Position numbers and translations under genes: made by a program. Under the pieces are notes generated by a model that had not been told where the DNA came from, made no database searches, and saw only the letters and a list, made by a program, of their open reading frames with translations. Source: Lachnospiraceae bacterium (GTDB taxonomy: Bacteria; Bacillota; Clostridia; Lachnospirales; Lachnospiraceae). Taken from it: a stretch of DNA of 37,959 nt. The stretch lies in assembly GCA_017532145.1 (NCBI GenBank), contig JAFXJR010000123.1, positions 1 through 37,959 of the forward strand. Direction: 5' to 3'. Each line of letters begins with the position of its first letter. The stretch's first letter is position 1. Shown piece after piece: positions 1 to 7,350 of the stretch.

Positions 1-206
1 TAATTATGGAGCTGGGCAATGGCTATGAAATTACCTATGGGCAGCTGAAGGATATTACCGTTTCTGCAGGTGGTTATGTGAATCAGGGGGATATTATCGG
101 CAGTGTGGCTGCTCCTACCAAGTATTATTCTGTGGAAGGCTGCAATATCTACCTGAAGCTGACCAAGGATGGGATACCAGTAAACCCGATGAGCAAGCTG
201 AATTAG
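1..206 (+). CDS. C-terminal end of a degenerate LytM/M23 domain protein (5' end outside window)
   Basis: Only the last 67 residues are present; the reading frame is open to the left edge. The text follows the end of an M23 (LytM) peptidase domain: a GNGYEITYGQL strand, then a VxxGxxVxxGxxIG beta turn and a closing KDGIPVNP. In active M23 enzymes the corresponding positions carry YxH and a PHLHFE motif with zinc and catalytic histidines. Here they read YGQ and CNIYLKL, so the visible part has lost those histidines. This suggests a non-catalytic LytM domain used for binding or as a regulator, as seen in SpoIIQ- or EnvC-type proteins. The N-terminal part cannot be judged. It precedes ddl by about 90 bp. 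Confidence 0.7.
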   Translation, partial: IMELGNGYEITYGQLKDITVSAGGYVNQGDIIGSVAAPTKYYSVEGCNIYLKLTKDGIPVNPMSKLN

Positions 207-218
207 GGTGGATTCTCC

Positions 219-247
219 TTTACCTTCCGGTATGTTCGGAGTATAAT
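219..247 (+). promoter_or_regulatory. candidate SigA promoter for ddl-murF
   Basis: A perfect TATAAT at 242-247 has a TTTACC 17 bp upstream (219-224), matching TTGACA at four of six positions. It lies in the gap between the M23 gene and ddl, about 50 bp before the ddl start. Placement is by pattern only. Confidence 0.4.
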
Positions 248-299
248 CGGAATAAGATAAAGAGAAGCTGGCCGAAACAGGCCGGAGGGAGGAGAATAG

Positions 300-1337
300 A
301 TGAAAGTAGTAGTATTGGCAGGTGGAATCAGTTCGGAGAGGGATGTATCCTTAAGCTCAGGCAGAATGATTTATCAGGCATTAAAGGAAAGGGGACACAA
401 AGCAGTTTTGCTGGATGTGTATCTGGGATATAAGGAGGCTGATATCAAAGAGGATATCAGCAGTATTTTTGACTGGGATAAGGATTGGGCAGGAGATATA
501 GGTGCCATTGGAGAAGAAAATCCGGACATTGATTCCATCAAGGCTCTGCGCAGTGATGGAGACCGGAATTTTTTCGGCCCTTATGTGATTTCCCTTTGTC
601 AGGCAGCAGATGTGGTATTTATGGCTTTACATGGGGAAAATGGAGAAAATGGAAAGATACAGGCCTGTTTCGACCTTTTGGGCATTCGGTATACAGGAAC
701 CGATTATGTAAGCTCAGCTCTCTGCATGGATAAGGGATTGGCAAAGGAGCTGATGAATTACCATGGTATACCTACGCCCAAGGGAATCCGCCTGAAAAAA
801 GGAGAGAAGGCAGAGCGGACAGTACCGTTTCCCTGTGTGGTCAAGGTGTGTAATGGCGGCTCCAGTGTAGGGGTATATATCGTCAAAGAGGAAGCAGAAT
901 ATCAAAAGGCTCTGGAAGAAGGCTTTGGTTATGATGATGAGGTAATTGTAGAGGAGTACATAGAAGGAAGGGAATTTTCCGTAGGTGTGATGAAGGGAAA
1001 AGCTCTTCCCATTATTGAGATTGCTCCATTGCAGGGATTTTATGACTATAAGAATAAGTATCAGGCAGGCAGTACAGTGGAAACCTGTCCGGCACTGCTT
1101 TCTGGGGAAAAAACAAGACAGATGCAGGAGCTGGCAGAGAAGGCTTTTCAGGCATTGCGGTTAAAAAGCTATGCCAGAATGGATTTTCTGATGAATCCAT
1201 CAGGAGACATCTTCTGTCTGGAGGCCAATACTCTGCCGGGAATGACTCCTACCTCCCTGCTGCCCCAGGAAGCACAGGCAGAAGGGATTAGCTTTGGAGA
1301 ACTGTGTGAGACGATTATGGAAGCTGCGTTAAAGTAG
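300..1337 (+). CDS. ddl: D-alanine--D-alanine ligase
   Basis: ATP-dependent ligation of two D-alanines to give the dipeptide that MurF adds to UDP-MurNAc-tripeptide; cytoplasmic. The 345 residues carry the family signatures in order: an N-terminal GGISSERDVSLSSG loop, LHGENGENGKIQ, the ATP-grasp segment PCVVKVCNGGSSVGVY near residue 177, EEYIEGREFSVGV, the omega-loop FYDYKNKY, and the C-terminal ARMDFL...EANTLPGMTPTSL metal and product site. An extra stretch at about residues 45-95 precedes LHGENG. The ATG at 300 follows a strong GGAGGGAGGAG. murF follows 144 bp downstream, so the two form a precursor-synthesis pair. Nothing suggests a vancomycin-type D-Ala-D-Lac or D-Ala-D-Ser variant, but specificity cannot be proven from this text. 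Confidence 0.95.
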   Translation: MKVVVLAGGISSERDVSLSSGRMIYQALKERGHKAVLLDVYLGYKEADIKEDISSIFDWDKDWAGDIGAIGEENPDIDSIKALRSDGDRNFFGPYVISLCQAADVVFMALHGENGENGKIQACFDLLGIRYTGTDYVSSALCMDKGLAKELMNYHGIPTPKGIRLKKGEKAERTVPFPCVVKVCNGGSSVGVYIVKEEAEYQKALEEGFGYDDEVIVEEYIEGREFSVGVMKGKALPIIEIAPLQGFYDYKNKYQAGSTVETCPALLSGEKTRQMQELAEKAFQALRLKSYARMDFLMNPSGDIFCLEANTLPGMTPTSLLPQEAQAEGISFGELCETIMEAALK

Positions 1338-1481
1338 GATGATAATGGATTAGTGGATAATCAAGAAAGCTTCTGGCAAGAGAAAGCTGGAGGAATGACA
1401 AAGAAAGCTTCCAGCAGGGAAATCTGGAGGCATAATGGCGGGGGACAAGGCAGGGATTTGGAAAAGGAGCGGAGAAAAGGA

Positions 1482-2918
1482 ATGAAAAACCTTACTTTTT
1501 ACAATATAGCAAAAGCCTGTGGCGGCAGGCTGTATCACTACTGCCCGGAGCAGGAACAGGAGGTAGAGGGGGTAGTACTGGATTCCAGACTGGTACAAAA
1601 GGGATATCTTTTTATTGCCACAAAGGGAGAGCGTGTGGATGGTCACTGCTTTATTTCTCAGGTTTGTGAAAAAGGTGCTGCCGGTATCGTCTGTGAAAAG
1701 CTGCCGGAGGAGTGTGAGATTCCTTGTATTTTGGTAGAAGATTCCTTTCAGGCATTAAAAGATATAGCAGAGTTTTATCGACAGCAGCTGTCGATTAAGA
1801 TAGTGGGAGTAACAGGAAGTGTGGGAAAAACCAGTACTAAGGAGGCGATAGCAGCAGTATTATCCACCCGTTATCAGGTAGGGAAGACGGAGGGAAACTT
1901 TAATAACGAAATAGGTCTTCCTCTGACGATATTGAAGATTCGTGATCATCATCAGGTAGCAGTGGTGGAAATGGGAATCAGTGACTTTGGGGAGATGCAT
2001 AGGTTAAGCAAAATTGCCAGACCGGATATCTGTGTGTTGACAAATATTGGTCAGTGCCATCTGGAAAATCTAAAATCCAGAGAGGGAATTTTACAGGCAA
2101 AAACAGAGATTTTTGACTTTATGCAGGAGGACGGTCTGGTCTGTCTGAATGGGGACGACGATATGCTGAAGACGGTGACTCAGGTTAAGGGAAGGGAGCC
2201 GATAGCCTTTGGTTTATCTGCTTCCCACCGGATTTATGCTTCTTCGGTGGAAAATCGGGGATTATTCGGCAGCAGAATCAAGGTACATGTGGAAAACCGG
2301 GAGTTTTTGATGGATATTCCTCTGCCTGGAGAACATATGGTATACAATGCACTGGCAGCCGTCTGTGTAGGCAGACTGATGGGAATCGGAGAAGAGGATA
2401 TAGTAAAAGGAATGGAGAGCCTCCAGCCTGTAGGTGGCAGAAGTCATGTGATTCGATTGGAAAATCGGGTGATTATTGACGACTGCTACAATGCTAATCC
2501 GGTTTCCGTGTGTGCAGCATTAGATCTTTTATCCACCGCTTTAACCAGAAGGGTAGCCGTACTGGGAGATATGTTTGAACTGGGAGAAGAAGAGCAGCAG
2601 ATGCATGAAACGGTGGGAAGCTATGCCATGGAGGGGAAGACGGATTTGCTTATCTGTATCGGAACACTGGCAAAGGCAATGTATACTGCTGCCTGTCAAA
2701 GAGCAGAAGAAAAGCAAGCACAGGAAACGGGAAAGGATGTGGTTGCAGCAGAAAAGGGATATTCTCTTGAAAATATCTATTATTTTAAAGAAAAAGAAGA
2801 GTTTTTAAAACAGAGTGAGGATATTCTGCAACCGGGAGATACAGTGCTGGTTAAGGCTTCTCACGGTATGGCCTTTGGAGAAATTGTAAAGGCACTGGAA
2901 GGTAAGGCTGAAACGTAA
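1482..2918 (+). CDS. murF: UDP-N-acetylmuramoyl-tripeptide--D-alanyl-D-alanine ligase
   Basis: Last cytoplasmic step of UDP-MurNAc-pentapeptide synthesis, joining the D-Ala-D-Ala made by Ddl. The 478 residues show Mur-ligase order: an N-terminal substrate domain with GVVLDSRLVQKGYLFIATKG, the P-loop GVTGSVGKTS at about 109-118, NFNNEIGLPLT, VVEMGISDFGEM, the LTNIGQCHLENL segment, GGRSHVI, and IIDDCYNANPVSV in the C-terminal domain. The frame stays open upstream to 1353, but the ATG at 1482 has GGAGAAAAGGA just before it and starts the conserved MKNLTFYNIAKACGG text, so I chose it. It is probably cotranscribed with ddl. Confidence 0.95.
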   Translation: MKNLTFYNIAKACGGRLYHYCPEQEQEVEGVVLDSRLVQKGYLFIATKGERVDGHCFISQVCEKGAAGIVCEKLPEECEIPCILVEDSFQALKDIAEFYRQQLSIKIVGVTGSVGKTSTKEAIAAVLSTRYQVGKTEGNFNNEIGLPLTILKIRDHHQVAVVEMGISDFGEMHRLSKIARPDICVLTNIGQCHLENLKSREGILQAKTEIFDFMQEDGLVCLNGDDDMLKTVTQVKGREPIAFGLSASHRIYASSVENRGLFGSRIKVHVENREFLMDIPLPGEHMVYNALAAVCVGRLMGIGEEDIVKGMESLQPVGGRSHVIRLENRVIIDDCYNANPVSVCAALDLLSTALTRRVAVLGDMFELGEEEQQMHETVGSYAMEGKTDLLICIGTLAKAMYTAACQRAEEKQAQETGKDVVAAEKGYSLENIYYFKEKEEFLKQSEDILQPGDTVLVKASHGMAFGEIVKALEGKAET

Positions 2919-2959
2919 TCAGCAGGTTACTTTTCATTCCCACACCATACCTGTTACGC

Positions 2960-3000
2960 GTTACTCTTCACCCGTCAGCCGGCTGACGGGCGAATGTAAC
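2960..3000. repeat. 20-bp perfect palindrome with outer GTTAC/GTAAC arms
   Basis: Positions 2971-2990 read CCCGTCAGCCGGCTGACGGG, a perfect 20-bp palindrome. The outer bases GTTAC (2960-2964) and GTAAC (2996-3000) can close a longer interrupted stem. No T tract follows, so it is not a standard intrinsic terminator. It sits between murF and the LRR-SLH gene. It may be a dispersed hairpin repeat, an operator, or a terminator variant. Its outer arm GTTACTCTTCAC loosely resembles the 27-bp repeat at 18404 and 19274. Confidence 0.6.
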
Positions 3001-3058
3001 ATAAGCAGCAGGGAAGGGGAGAATATCCGGTTTAGTTGTAGAAGAATAAATTAGTTTA

Positions 3059-3067
3059 TGGTATAAT
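3059..3067 (+). promoter_or_regulatory. extended -10 promoter element for the LRR-SLH gene
   Basis: TGGTATAAT (TGn plus a perfect -10) lies about 130 bp before the LRR-SLH start, with no convincing -35 at 17 bp. Extended -10 promoters can work with weak -35 boxes. Pattern evidence only. Confidence 0.35.
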
Positions 3068-3197
3068 GTAATTAAATAGGAGGAAGACTTGCTGATAAGA
3101 GAGTAAGATAATGTAGAAGGGTAAAATGCTATGGTCAGGCGGACAGGGAATGTCTGCTTTGGCAGATACTTTCAAAAGAAAAGGAGTGTGGTGTACG

Positions 3198-5417
3198 ATG
3201 AAAAAAAGAAGCTTAATCTTACTAGGATTGATGGCACTGCTGGGAACCTTATCCTCAGGAGCAGACAGGGTACAGGCAGCAGAAGCAATGGAGGCAGGAA
3301 GCCTGCAGGTTAAAGCCATAGAAGCTAAGGCTTTAGAGGCAAAAGAGACAGAAGCTTTTCCTGCAGCTGCTACTCCGGAGGTAAAGATAGATGAGGTAAA
3401 TTTTCCTGATGCTATCTTTCGCCAGATTATTCTGGATGATTTTGATGAGGATATGAGTCAGACACTGTCAGAAGATGAATTGTCATCTACTTTTATTCGT
3501 CTGGAGTATAAGGGAATTAGCAGCCTGAAGGGAATCGAATATTTTACCAATCTGAATACTCTGTTTTGTGAGGGAAATAAGCTGACAGAGTTGGATATCA
3601 GCAAAAATTTAGCGTTACAGGTTTTGCGTTGTCAGGACAACCAGTTAAAGAGTCTGGATATTAGTAAAAATGTAGCACTGAAAGATTTAGACTGTTGGAA
3701 TAATCAGCTGACGAAGCTGGATATCAGTAAGAATGTGAATCTGGAGGGATTAAGCTGTGCTTCTAATCCCATAACTGCGCTGGATACCAGCAAGAATACG
3801 AAGTTGGAGCACTTAAGCTGTTGGAATATGCAGTTGACCTCCCTGAATGTAACCAAGAATCTTGCTCTTACCGGACTGGACTGCAGTAGTAATCAGCTAA
3901 CTACTCTGGATGTCAGCAAGAACACAGCATTAGGAGTGTTGTATTGTAGCGATAATCAACTGGAAACCTTAATTTTGGGAAAGAATACCGGTCTCGGTGA
4001 GTTGAATTGTGCTACTAATAAGCTGGAAAAGTTGGATGTAAGCCAGTTGTCAGCATTGGATATGCTGGAATGTTATGAAAATAAATTAAAACAACTGGAT
4101 GTTAGCAAAAATCTGAATTTGATGGAGTTAAATTGTTTTGATAATTCCATAAAAGAACTGGATATTAGCAAAAATCTGAATTTGGTGAAGTTAAATTGTT
4201 TTGATAATTCCATAAAAGAACTGAATATTAGTAAGAATACAAAGCTGGAATTTGTAAACTGTTGGAATAATCAGCTGACTTCCTTGGATGTCAGTCAAAA
4301 TCCTTCGCTCATCGGACTGGCTTGTGACGAAAATCAGCTGGAGAGTCTTGTAGTGGGGAAAAATCCCAATATGATTGAGTTACATTGTGGGGAAAATTGG
4401 CTGAAAACTCTGGATGTAAGAGGATTACCGGCCTTGGAGCAACTGACCTGTGGAAGCAACAGATTAGAGGAACTGGATCTTAGTCAGAATACCCAGCTGA
4501 GTATTCTATCCTGTCTGAAAAATAAGATAAAGAAATTGGATTTATCCCAAAATACAGCTTTGATTAGTTTAGAATGTGATGAAAATTCATTGGCAGCCTT
4601 ACATTTGGATTCGCTGACTTTGTTGGAAGATTATCCGGAGGAAGATAGTTTTGTCATTTTTGGGGATAGTCAGATGGATATGGCAGCTTATGATAATAGC
4701 TTTGATCCTGCCAGAGTTTCTAATCTGAAGGGATTGAAGCTGGAAGGCAGTCGACTAATTCTGGATAGAGCAAGTGCCGGAAGATATACCTATAACTGTG
4801 GAAATGGAAAGACATTGAATGTAACTGTACAAAAGATTGGCAAGGAATACACAATCAGTGACGTGGAGGTTAAGCCGGGAAACTGGAAGTATGATAGTGT
4901 GAAATATGTGAATGACAGAGAGATTATGGGAGCAGTAGGCGGCAGTAATCAGTTCCAGCCGGATAATCAGCTTACCCGTGCTATGTTTGCTACAGTACTC
5001 TACCGTATGGCAGGAGAGCCTTATGTACAATACCGTCAGATGTTTACCGATGTGGAAGAGGGAAAATGGTATACCAGAGCCATCCTTTGGGCCAGTGAAA
5101 AGGGTATTGTCAATGGCTATAATGATGGCAGCTATGGAATCAACGATAATATTACCCGAGAACAGATTGCCAAGATGCTCTATCTGTATGGAGAAAGCCA
5201 AAGCTATAAGGTGGATGGCAGAGCCGATCTGGATAACTTTACTGATAAGGACAAGGTAAGCAGCTGGGCAGTAGACTATATCCGCTGGGCAGTGGGAGCC
5301 AAGATGATTGGTGGTAAGCCTAATGGTGATGGCTCTTATCGTCTGGATCCTAAAGGACAGGCTACGAGGGCAGAGTGTGCTAAGATGCTGATGATGTTCT
5401 TAGAAAGGTATGAGTAA
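3198..5417 (+). CDS. secreted leucine-rich-repeat protein with C-terminal SLH anchor
   Basis: A 739-residue surface protein. A signal peptide (MKKRSLILLGLMALLG... ending near VQAA) leads into an Ala/Glu/Lys-rich stretch. Then come 17 consecutive 21-residue leucine-rich repeats of the form L..L.C..N.L..LDISKN (about residues 115-475). The C-terminal 190 residues hold three S-layer homology domains (FQPDNQLTRAMFATVLYRMAG, FTDVEEGKWYTRAILWA, NITREQIAKML, YRLDPKGQATRAECAKML). SLH domains bind secondary cell-wall polymer. The LRR part is probably a binding module; the ligand is unknown. Most repeats carry a cysteine at a fixed position. The ATG at 3198 follows AAGGAG and begins the signal peptide; longer starts in the frame lack a signal peptide. 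Monocistronic, with a terminator at 5514. The SLH block is closely related to that of the GH84 protein at 12291. Confidence 0.9.
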   Translation: MKKRSLILLGLMALLGTLSSGADRVQAAEAMEAGSLQVKAIEAKALEAKETEAFPAAATPEVKIDEVNFPDAIFRQIILDDFDEDMSQTLSEDELSSTFIRLEYKGISSLKGIEYFTNLNTLFCEGNKLTELDISKNLALQVLRCQDNQLKSLDISKNVALKDLDCWNNQLTKLDISKNVNLEGLSCASNPITALDTSKNTKLEHLSCWNMQLTSLNVTKNLALTGLDCSSNQLTTLDVSKNTALGVLYCSDNQLETLILGKNTGLGELNCATNKLEKLDVSQLSALDMLECYENKLKQLDVSKNLNLMELNCFDNSIKELDISKNLNLVKLNCFDNSIKELNISKNTKLEFVNCWNNQLTSLDVSQNPSLIGLACDENQLESLVVGKNPNMIELHCGENWLKTLDVRGLPALEQLTCGSNRLEELDLSQNTQLSILSCLKNKIKKLDLSQNTALISLECDENSLAALHLDSLTLLEDYPEEDSFVIFGDSQMDMAAYDNSFDPARVSNLKGLKLEGSRLILDRASAGRYTYNCGNGKTLNVTVQKIGKEYTISDVEVKPGNWKYDSVKYVNDREIMGAVGGSNQFQPDNQLTRAMFATVLYRMAGEPYVQYRQMFTDVEEGKWYTRAILWASEKGIVNGYNDGSYGINDNITREQIAKMLYLYGESQSYKVDGRADLDNFTDKDKVSSWAVDYIRWAVGAKMIGGKPNGDGSYRLDPKGQATRAECAKMLMMFLERYE
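4111..4236 (+). repeat. 63-bp tandem duplication inside the LRR array
   Basis: Two adjacent 63-bp units (4111-4173 and 4174-4236) differ at five positions by eye and share a continuous 35-bp identical core. Each encodes one 21-residue repeat (LNLMELNCFDNSIKELDISKN-type). The other repeats in the array are far more diverged at DNA level, so this looks like a recent in-frame unit duplication. Confidence 0.85.
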
Positions 5418-5513
5418 TAGTCAAAAATAATTATACCTGATAGAGACCATTGCATATGTTAGAATGCTTGTAGGCAAAATATTGAATATATCCAAGTGGT
5501 ATGCTAAACAAAG

Positions 5514-5545
5514 AAGAGGAATCGGCTAATGTCGATTCCTCTTTT
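5514..5545 (+). terminator. intrinsic terminator after the LRR-SLH gene
   Basis: An 11-bp stem AAGAGGAATCG (5514-5524) pairs with CGATTCCTCTT (5533-5543) across an 8-nt loop and runs into TTTT. It lies about 100 bp after the LRR-SLH stop codon. Confidence 0.75.
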
Positions 5546-5584
5546 GATTCAAATATGTAGTATCCCCCCTTGCTTTGGGAAGTG

Positions 5585-5899
5585 TCAATATAATGTAAAT
5601 TCATGGTATTGTGTTTCTCTACAAGTTATATAGCTTCTCATTTCTCCTTTGCTTTGGCAGGTTGCCGGGGCAGTTACTTTCCATTCTCCATAGGTGTGAG
5701 AAGTCAGAACGGGAATCGTTTCCTTCTGTATAGTCAATTCCCCTTTGCTGTGTGTAAGCAATAGCAGTGTATTGGAAAAAGCGGTATCCGATATTTCAGC
5801 GTTTTTGTATACAGTGACAGTATCCATACCCAAAGGAACAAACAGCAGAGAGGTTTTGTCTGCCTTGTAAAGTGTTTTATGTATTTTTCCAAGATATTT
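5585..5899 (-). pseudogene. remnant of a BspA-like LRR surface protein, in frame directly after plsC
   Basis: Directly after the plsC stop codon, in the same frame, the minus strand is open for 104 codons. The text includes KTLYKADKTSLLFVPLGMDT, then VTVYKNAEISDTAFSN, which reads like a BspA-type (LRR_5) repeat: a link to a cell-surface protein. It is followed by HTYGEWKVTAPATCQSKGEM, the start of the small Trp/Cys repeat common at the ends of Lachnospiraceae surface proteins. There is no credible start codon with a ribosome binding site, no signal peptide, and the repeats break off. I read it as the 3' leftover of a deleted surface-protein gene. An alternative is a readthrough extension of PlsC, which I consider unlikely. 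Confidence 0.6.
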
Positions 5900-6634
5900 T
5901 CACACCAATTCCCGATTTTTTTCATAGACTTCTTCAATCTTTTTTTGTACATAGGCTCCTACAAACTTTCTTTCCTCCTTGGACAGTTCCTTTAGATTAA
6001 TAGGAGGCAGATATTCCAGAACGACATGGGCTTTTTTTATTTTGGGAAGGTGATCTTCAAAAATACCAGCAGAATTGTTGATACAGATAGGAAGTACAGG
6101 ACATCCCGACTTTTCTGCAATCTTAAAGCTGCCCTCATGGAAGGGCAGGAAGGTATCACTTACCTTGTTGCGGGTTCCTTCCGGGAAGATACAGATAGAA
6201 ATCCCTGATTTTACCTTTTCGATTCCCTCCAGAATCGTTTTCATTCCCTGTTTAATATCGTTACGGTCCAGAAAAAGGCAATGAAGATTTCTCATCCAGT
6301 TTACCAGCAGAGGATAACGAAGCATCTCCTTTTTAGCAATATAACCAGTAGGTCTTGGCACTCTGGTGTAGGTAAGAAGGATGTCGAAAAAGCTTCTATG
6401 GTTTGCCACATACAGGACAGCCTTATCTTGAGGGACATTTTCTTCTCCAATTACTGTTACGGTAACACCGGAGATATGCAGACAGACTCGAAAAGCCCAG
6501 TTGACGATGGCAAGAGAGCTTCTGTTTTTTAACTCCATATTGTATTTTCCTATGATCCACTCTGCAATAAGCAGAGGGATACTAAAGATTAAAAATGAAA
6601 TGACAAAAATAACGGTGAGAATAAAACGTATCAT
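5900..6634 (-). CDS. plsC: 1-acyl-sn-glycerol-3-phosphate acyltransferase
   Basis: Second acylation of phosphatidic acid synthesis: transfers an acyl chain to lysophosphatidic acid at the membrane. The 244 residues begin with a hydrophobic segment (about 4-28). They carry the acyltransferase motif I NHRSFFD at residues 78-84 (His79 and Asp84 catalytic pair), a motif II region near FLDRND, and motif III FPEGTRNK at 150-157. The ATG has AGGAAGG upstream on the minus strand. A matching promoter lies at 6701-6729. The stop codon is followed in frame by the remnant at 5585-5899, so its original downstream sequence has probably been rearranged. Confidence 0.92.
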   Translation of the reverse strand: MIRFILTVIFVISFLIFSIPLLIAEWIIGKYNMELKNRSSLAIVNWAFRVCLHISGVTVTVIGEENVPQDKAVLYVANHRSFFDILLTYTRVPRPTGYIAKKEMLRYPLLVNWMRNLHCLFLDRNDIKQGMKTILEGIEKVKSGISICIFPEGTRNKVSDTFLPFHEGSFKIAEKSGCPVLPICINNSAGIFEDHLPKIKKAHVVLEYLPPINLKELSKEERKFVGAYVQKKIEEVYEKNRELV

Positions 6635-6700
6635 GGCTATATCCTTCCTAATGGTATAGTAAGCAGCCTGCAGTTTTGCATTTTACCTGCTGTTACAATA

Positions 6701-6729
6701 ATTATAGCGAAGAAGTACCAGTAAGGCAA
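6701..6729 (-). promoter_or_regulatory. SigA promoter for plsC
   Basis: On the minus strand, TTGCCT (6729-6724) and a perfect TATAAT (6706-6701) are separated by 17 bp, about 70 bp before the plsC start. Fit to the housekeeping consensus is good. Confidence 0.6.
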
Positions 6730-6848
6730 TCTTTTTATAGAGCAGCAAGCAAAAGCAACTTACCTTATATACCTGGGATAAATAGGTATAAGTTAAGCTG
6801 TTCTCTTAATAGACTAGGCAAAAGAGGAATGATTCAGGGAGTATGGGA

Positions 6849-7280
6849 ATGAAAAAAAAGGCAAAAGGATTGGTTATACTGGCGATGGTGGCACTGCTTA
6901 GTCTGGCAGGCTGCAGCATAAAGACGCAGGAAAGGGATGAAAAGCTGAAGGATATGGAGTTTACTGTGTTAGGGGAGGGAGACATTCCTCAGGAACTGCG
7001 GGAGCTTGTGGAGGAGAGGAAGGAAGAGGAGTTTAAACTCACCTATCAGGATGGAGACTTTCTCTATATATGTATAGGCTATGGCAGGCAGGAGACAGGG
7101 GGCTACAGCATTACGGTAAGCGGGATGTATCTAACGGCCAATGCCATCTATGTGGATACCAATCTGATAGGACCTGAGCCAGGAGAAAAGAAGCTCTATG
7201 GAGTCAGGGAAGAGGGGGCATCCTACCCTTATGTAGTATTGAGGACAGAATATTTGGAAAAGCCGGTAGTTTTTGATTGA
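6849..7280 (+). CDS. lipoprotein with PrcB C-terminal-like domain
   Basis: A 143-residue exported lipoprotein: a basic start (MKKKAKG), a hydrophobic core and the lipobox LSLAGC. The mature part has a charged linker and then a domain reading GRQETGGYSITVSGMY ... ANAIYVDTN ... PGEKK ... YPYVVLR. This matches the pattern of the PrcB C-terminal family (GGY-I-I, a glycine/proline turn, YPYV), named after a protease-complex accessory protein of spirochaetes. Its molecular role here is unknown; binding a partner at the outer face of the membrane is plausible. An ATG at 6843 lies too close to AGGGAG (6836-6841); the ATG at 6849 is 7 nt from it and is preferred. It ends inside the likely pyr promoter. 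Confidence 0.7.
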   Translation: MKKKAKGLVILAMVALLSLAGCSIKTQERDEKLKDMEFTVLGEGDIPQELRELVEERKEEEFKLTYQDGDFLYICIGYGRQETGGYSITVSGMYLTANAIYVDTNLIGPEPGEKKLYGVREEGASYPYVVLRTEYLEKPVVFD

Positions 7281-7306
7281 TTGTTTCCGGGCAAATAGGA
7301 TATACT
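7277..7306 (+). promoter_or_regulatory. candidate promoter of pyrC-pyrK-pyrD
   Basis: TTGATT (7277-7282) and TATACT (7301-7306) are spaced by 18 bp, and the -35 overlaps the stop codon of the PrcB lipoprotein. The leader before pyrC would be under 50 nt. That is too short for a PyrR-type attenuator, and none is visible. Confidence 0.45.
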
Positions 7307-7350
7307 GGAGAAAAAAGATAGAAGAATAAGAACGTTTGGGAGATGAGAAA

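Noticed and set aside
1338-1481. Upstream extension of murF and a short repeat (AAGAAAGCTTC at 1363 and 1401)
   Set aside because: The extra 43 codons lack a ribosome binding site and conservation-type text. The repeated 11-mer is too short to mean much alone.
7307-7350. PyrR attenuator before pyrC
   Set aside because: The leader is under 50 nt and lacks the anti-antiterminator stem and the terminator needed.
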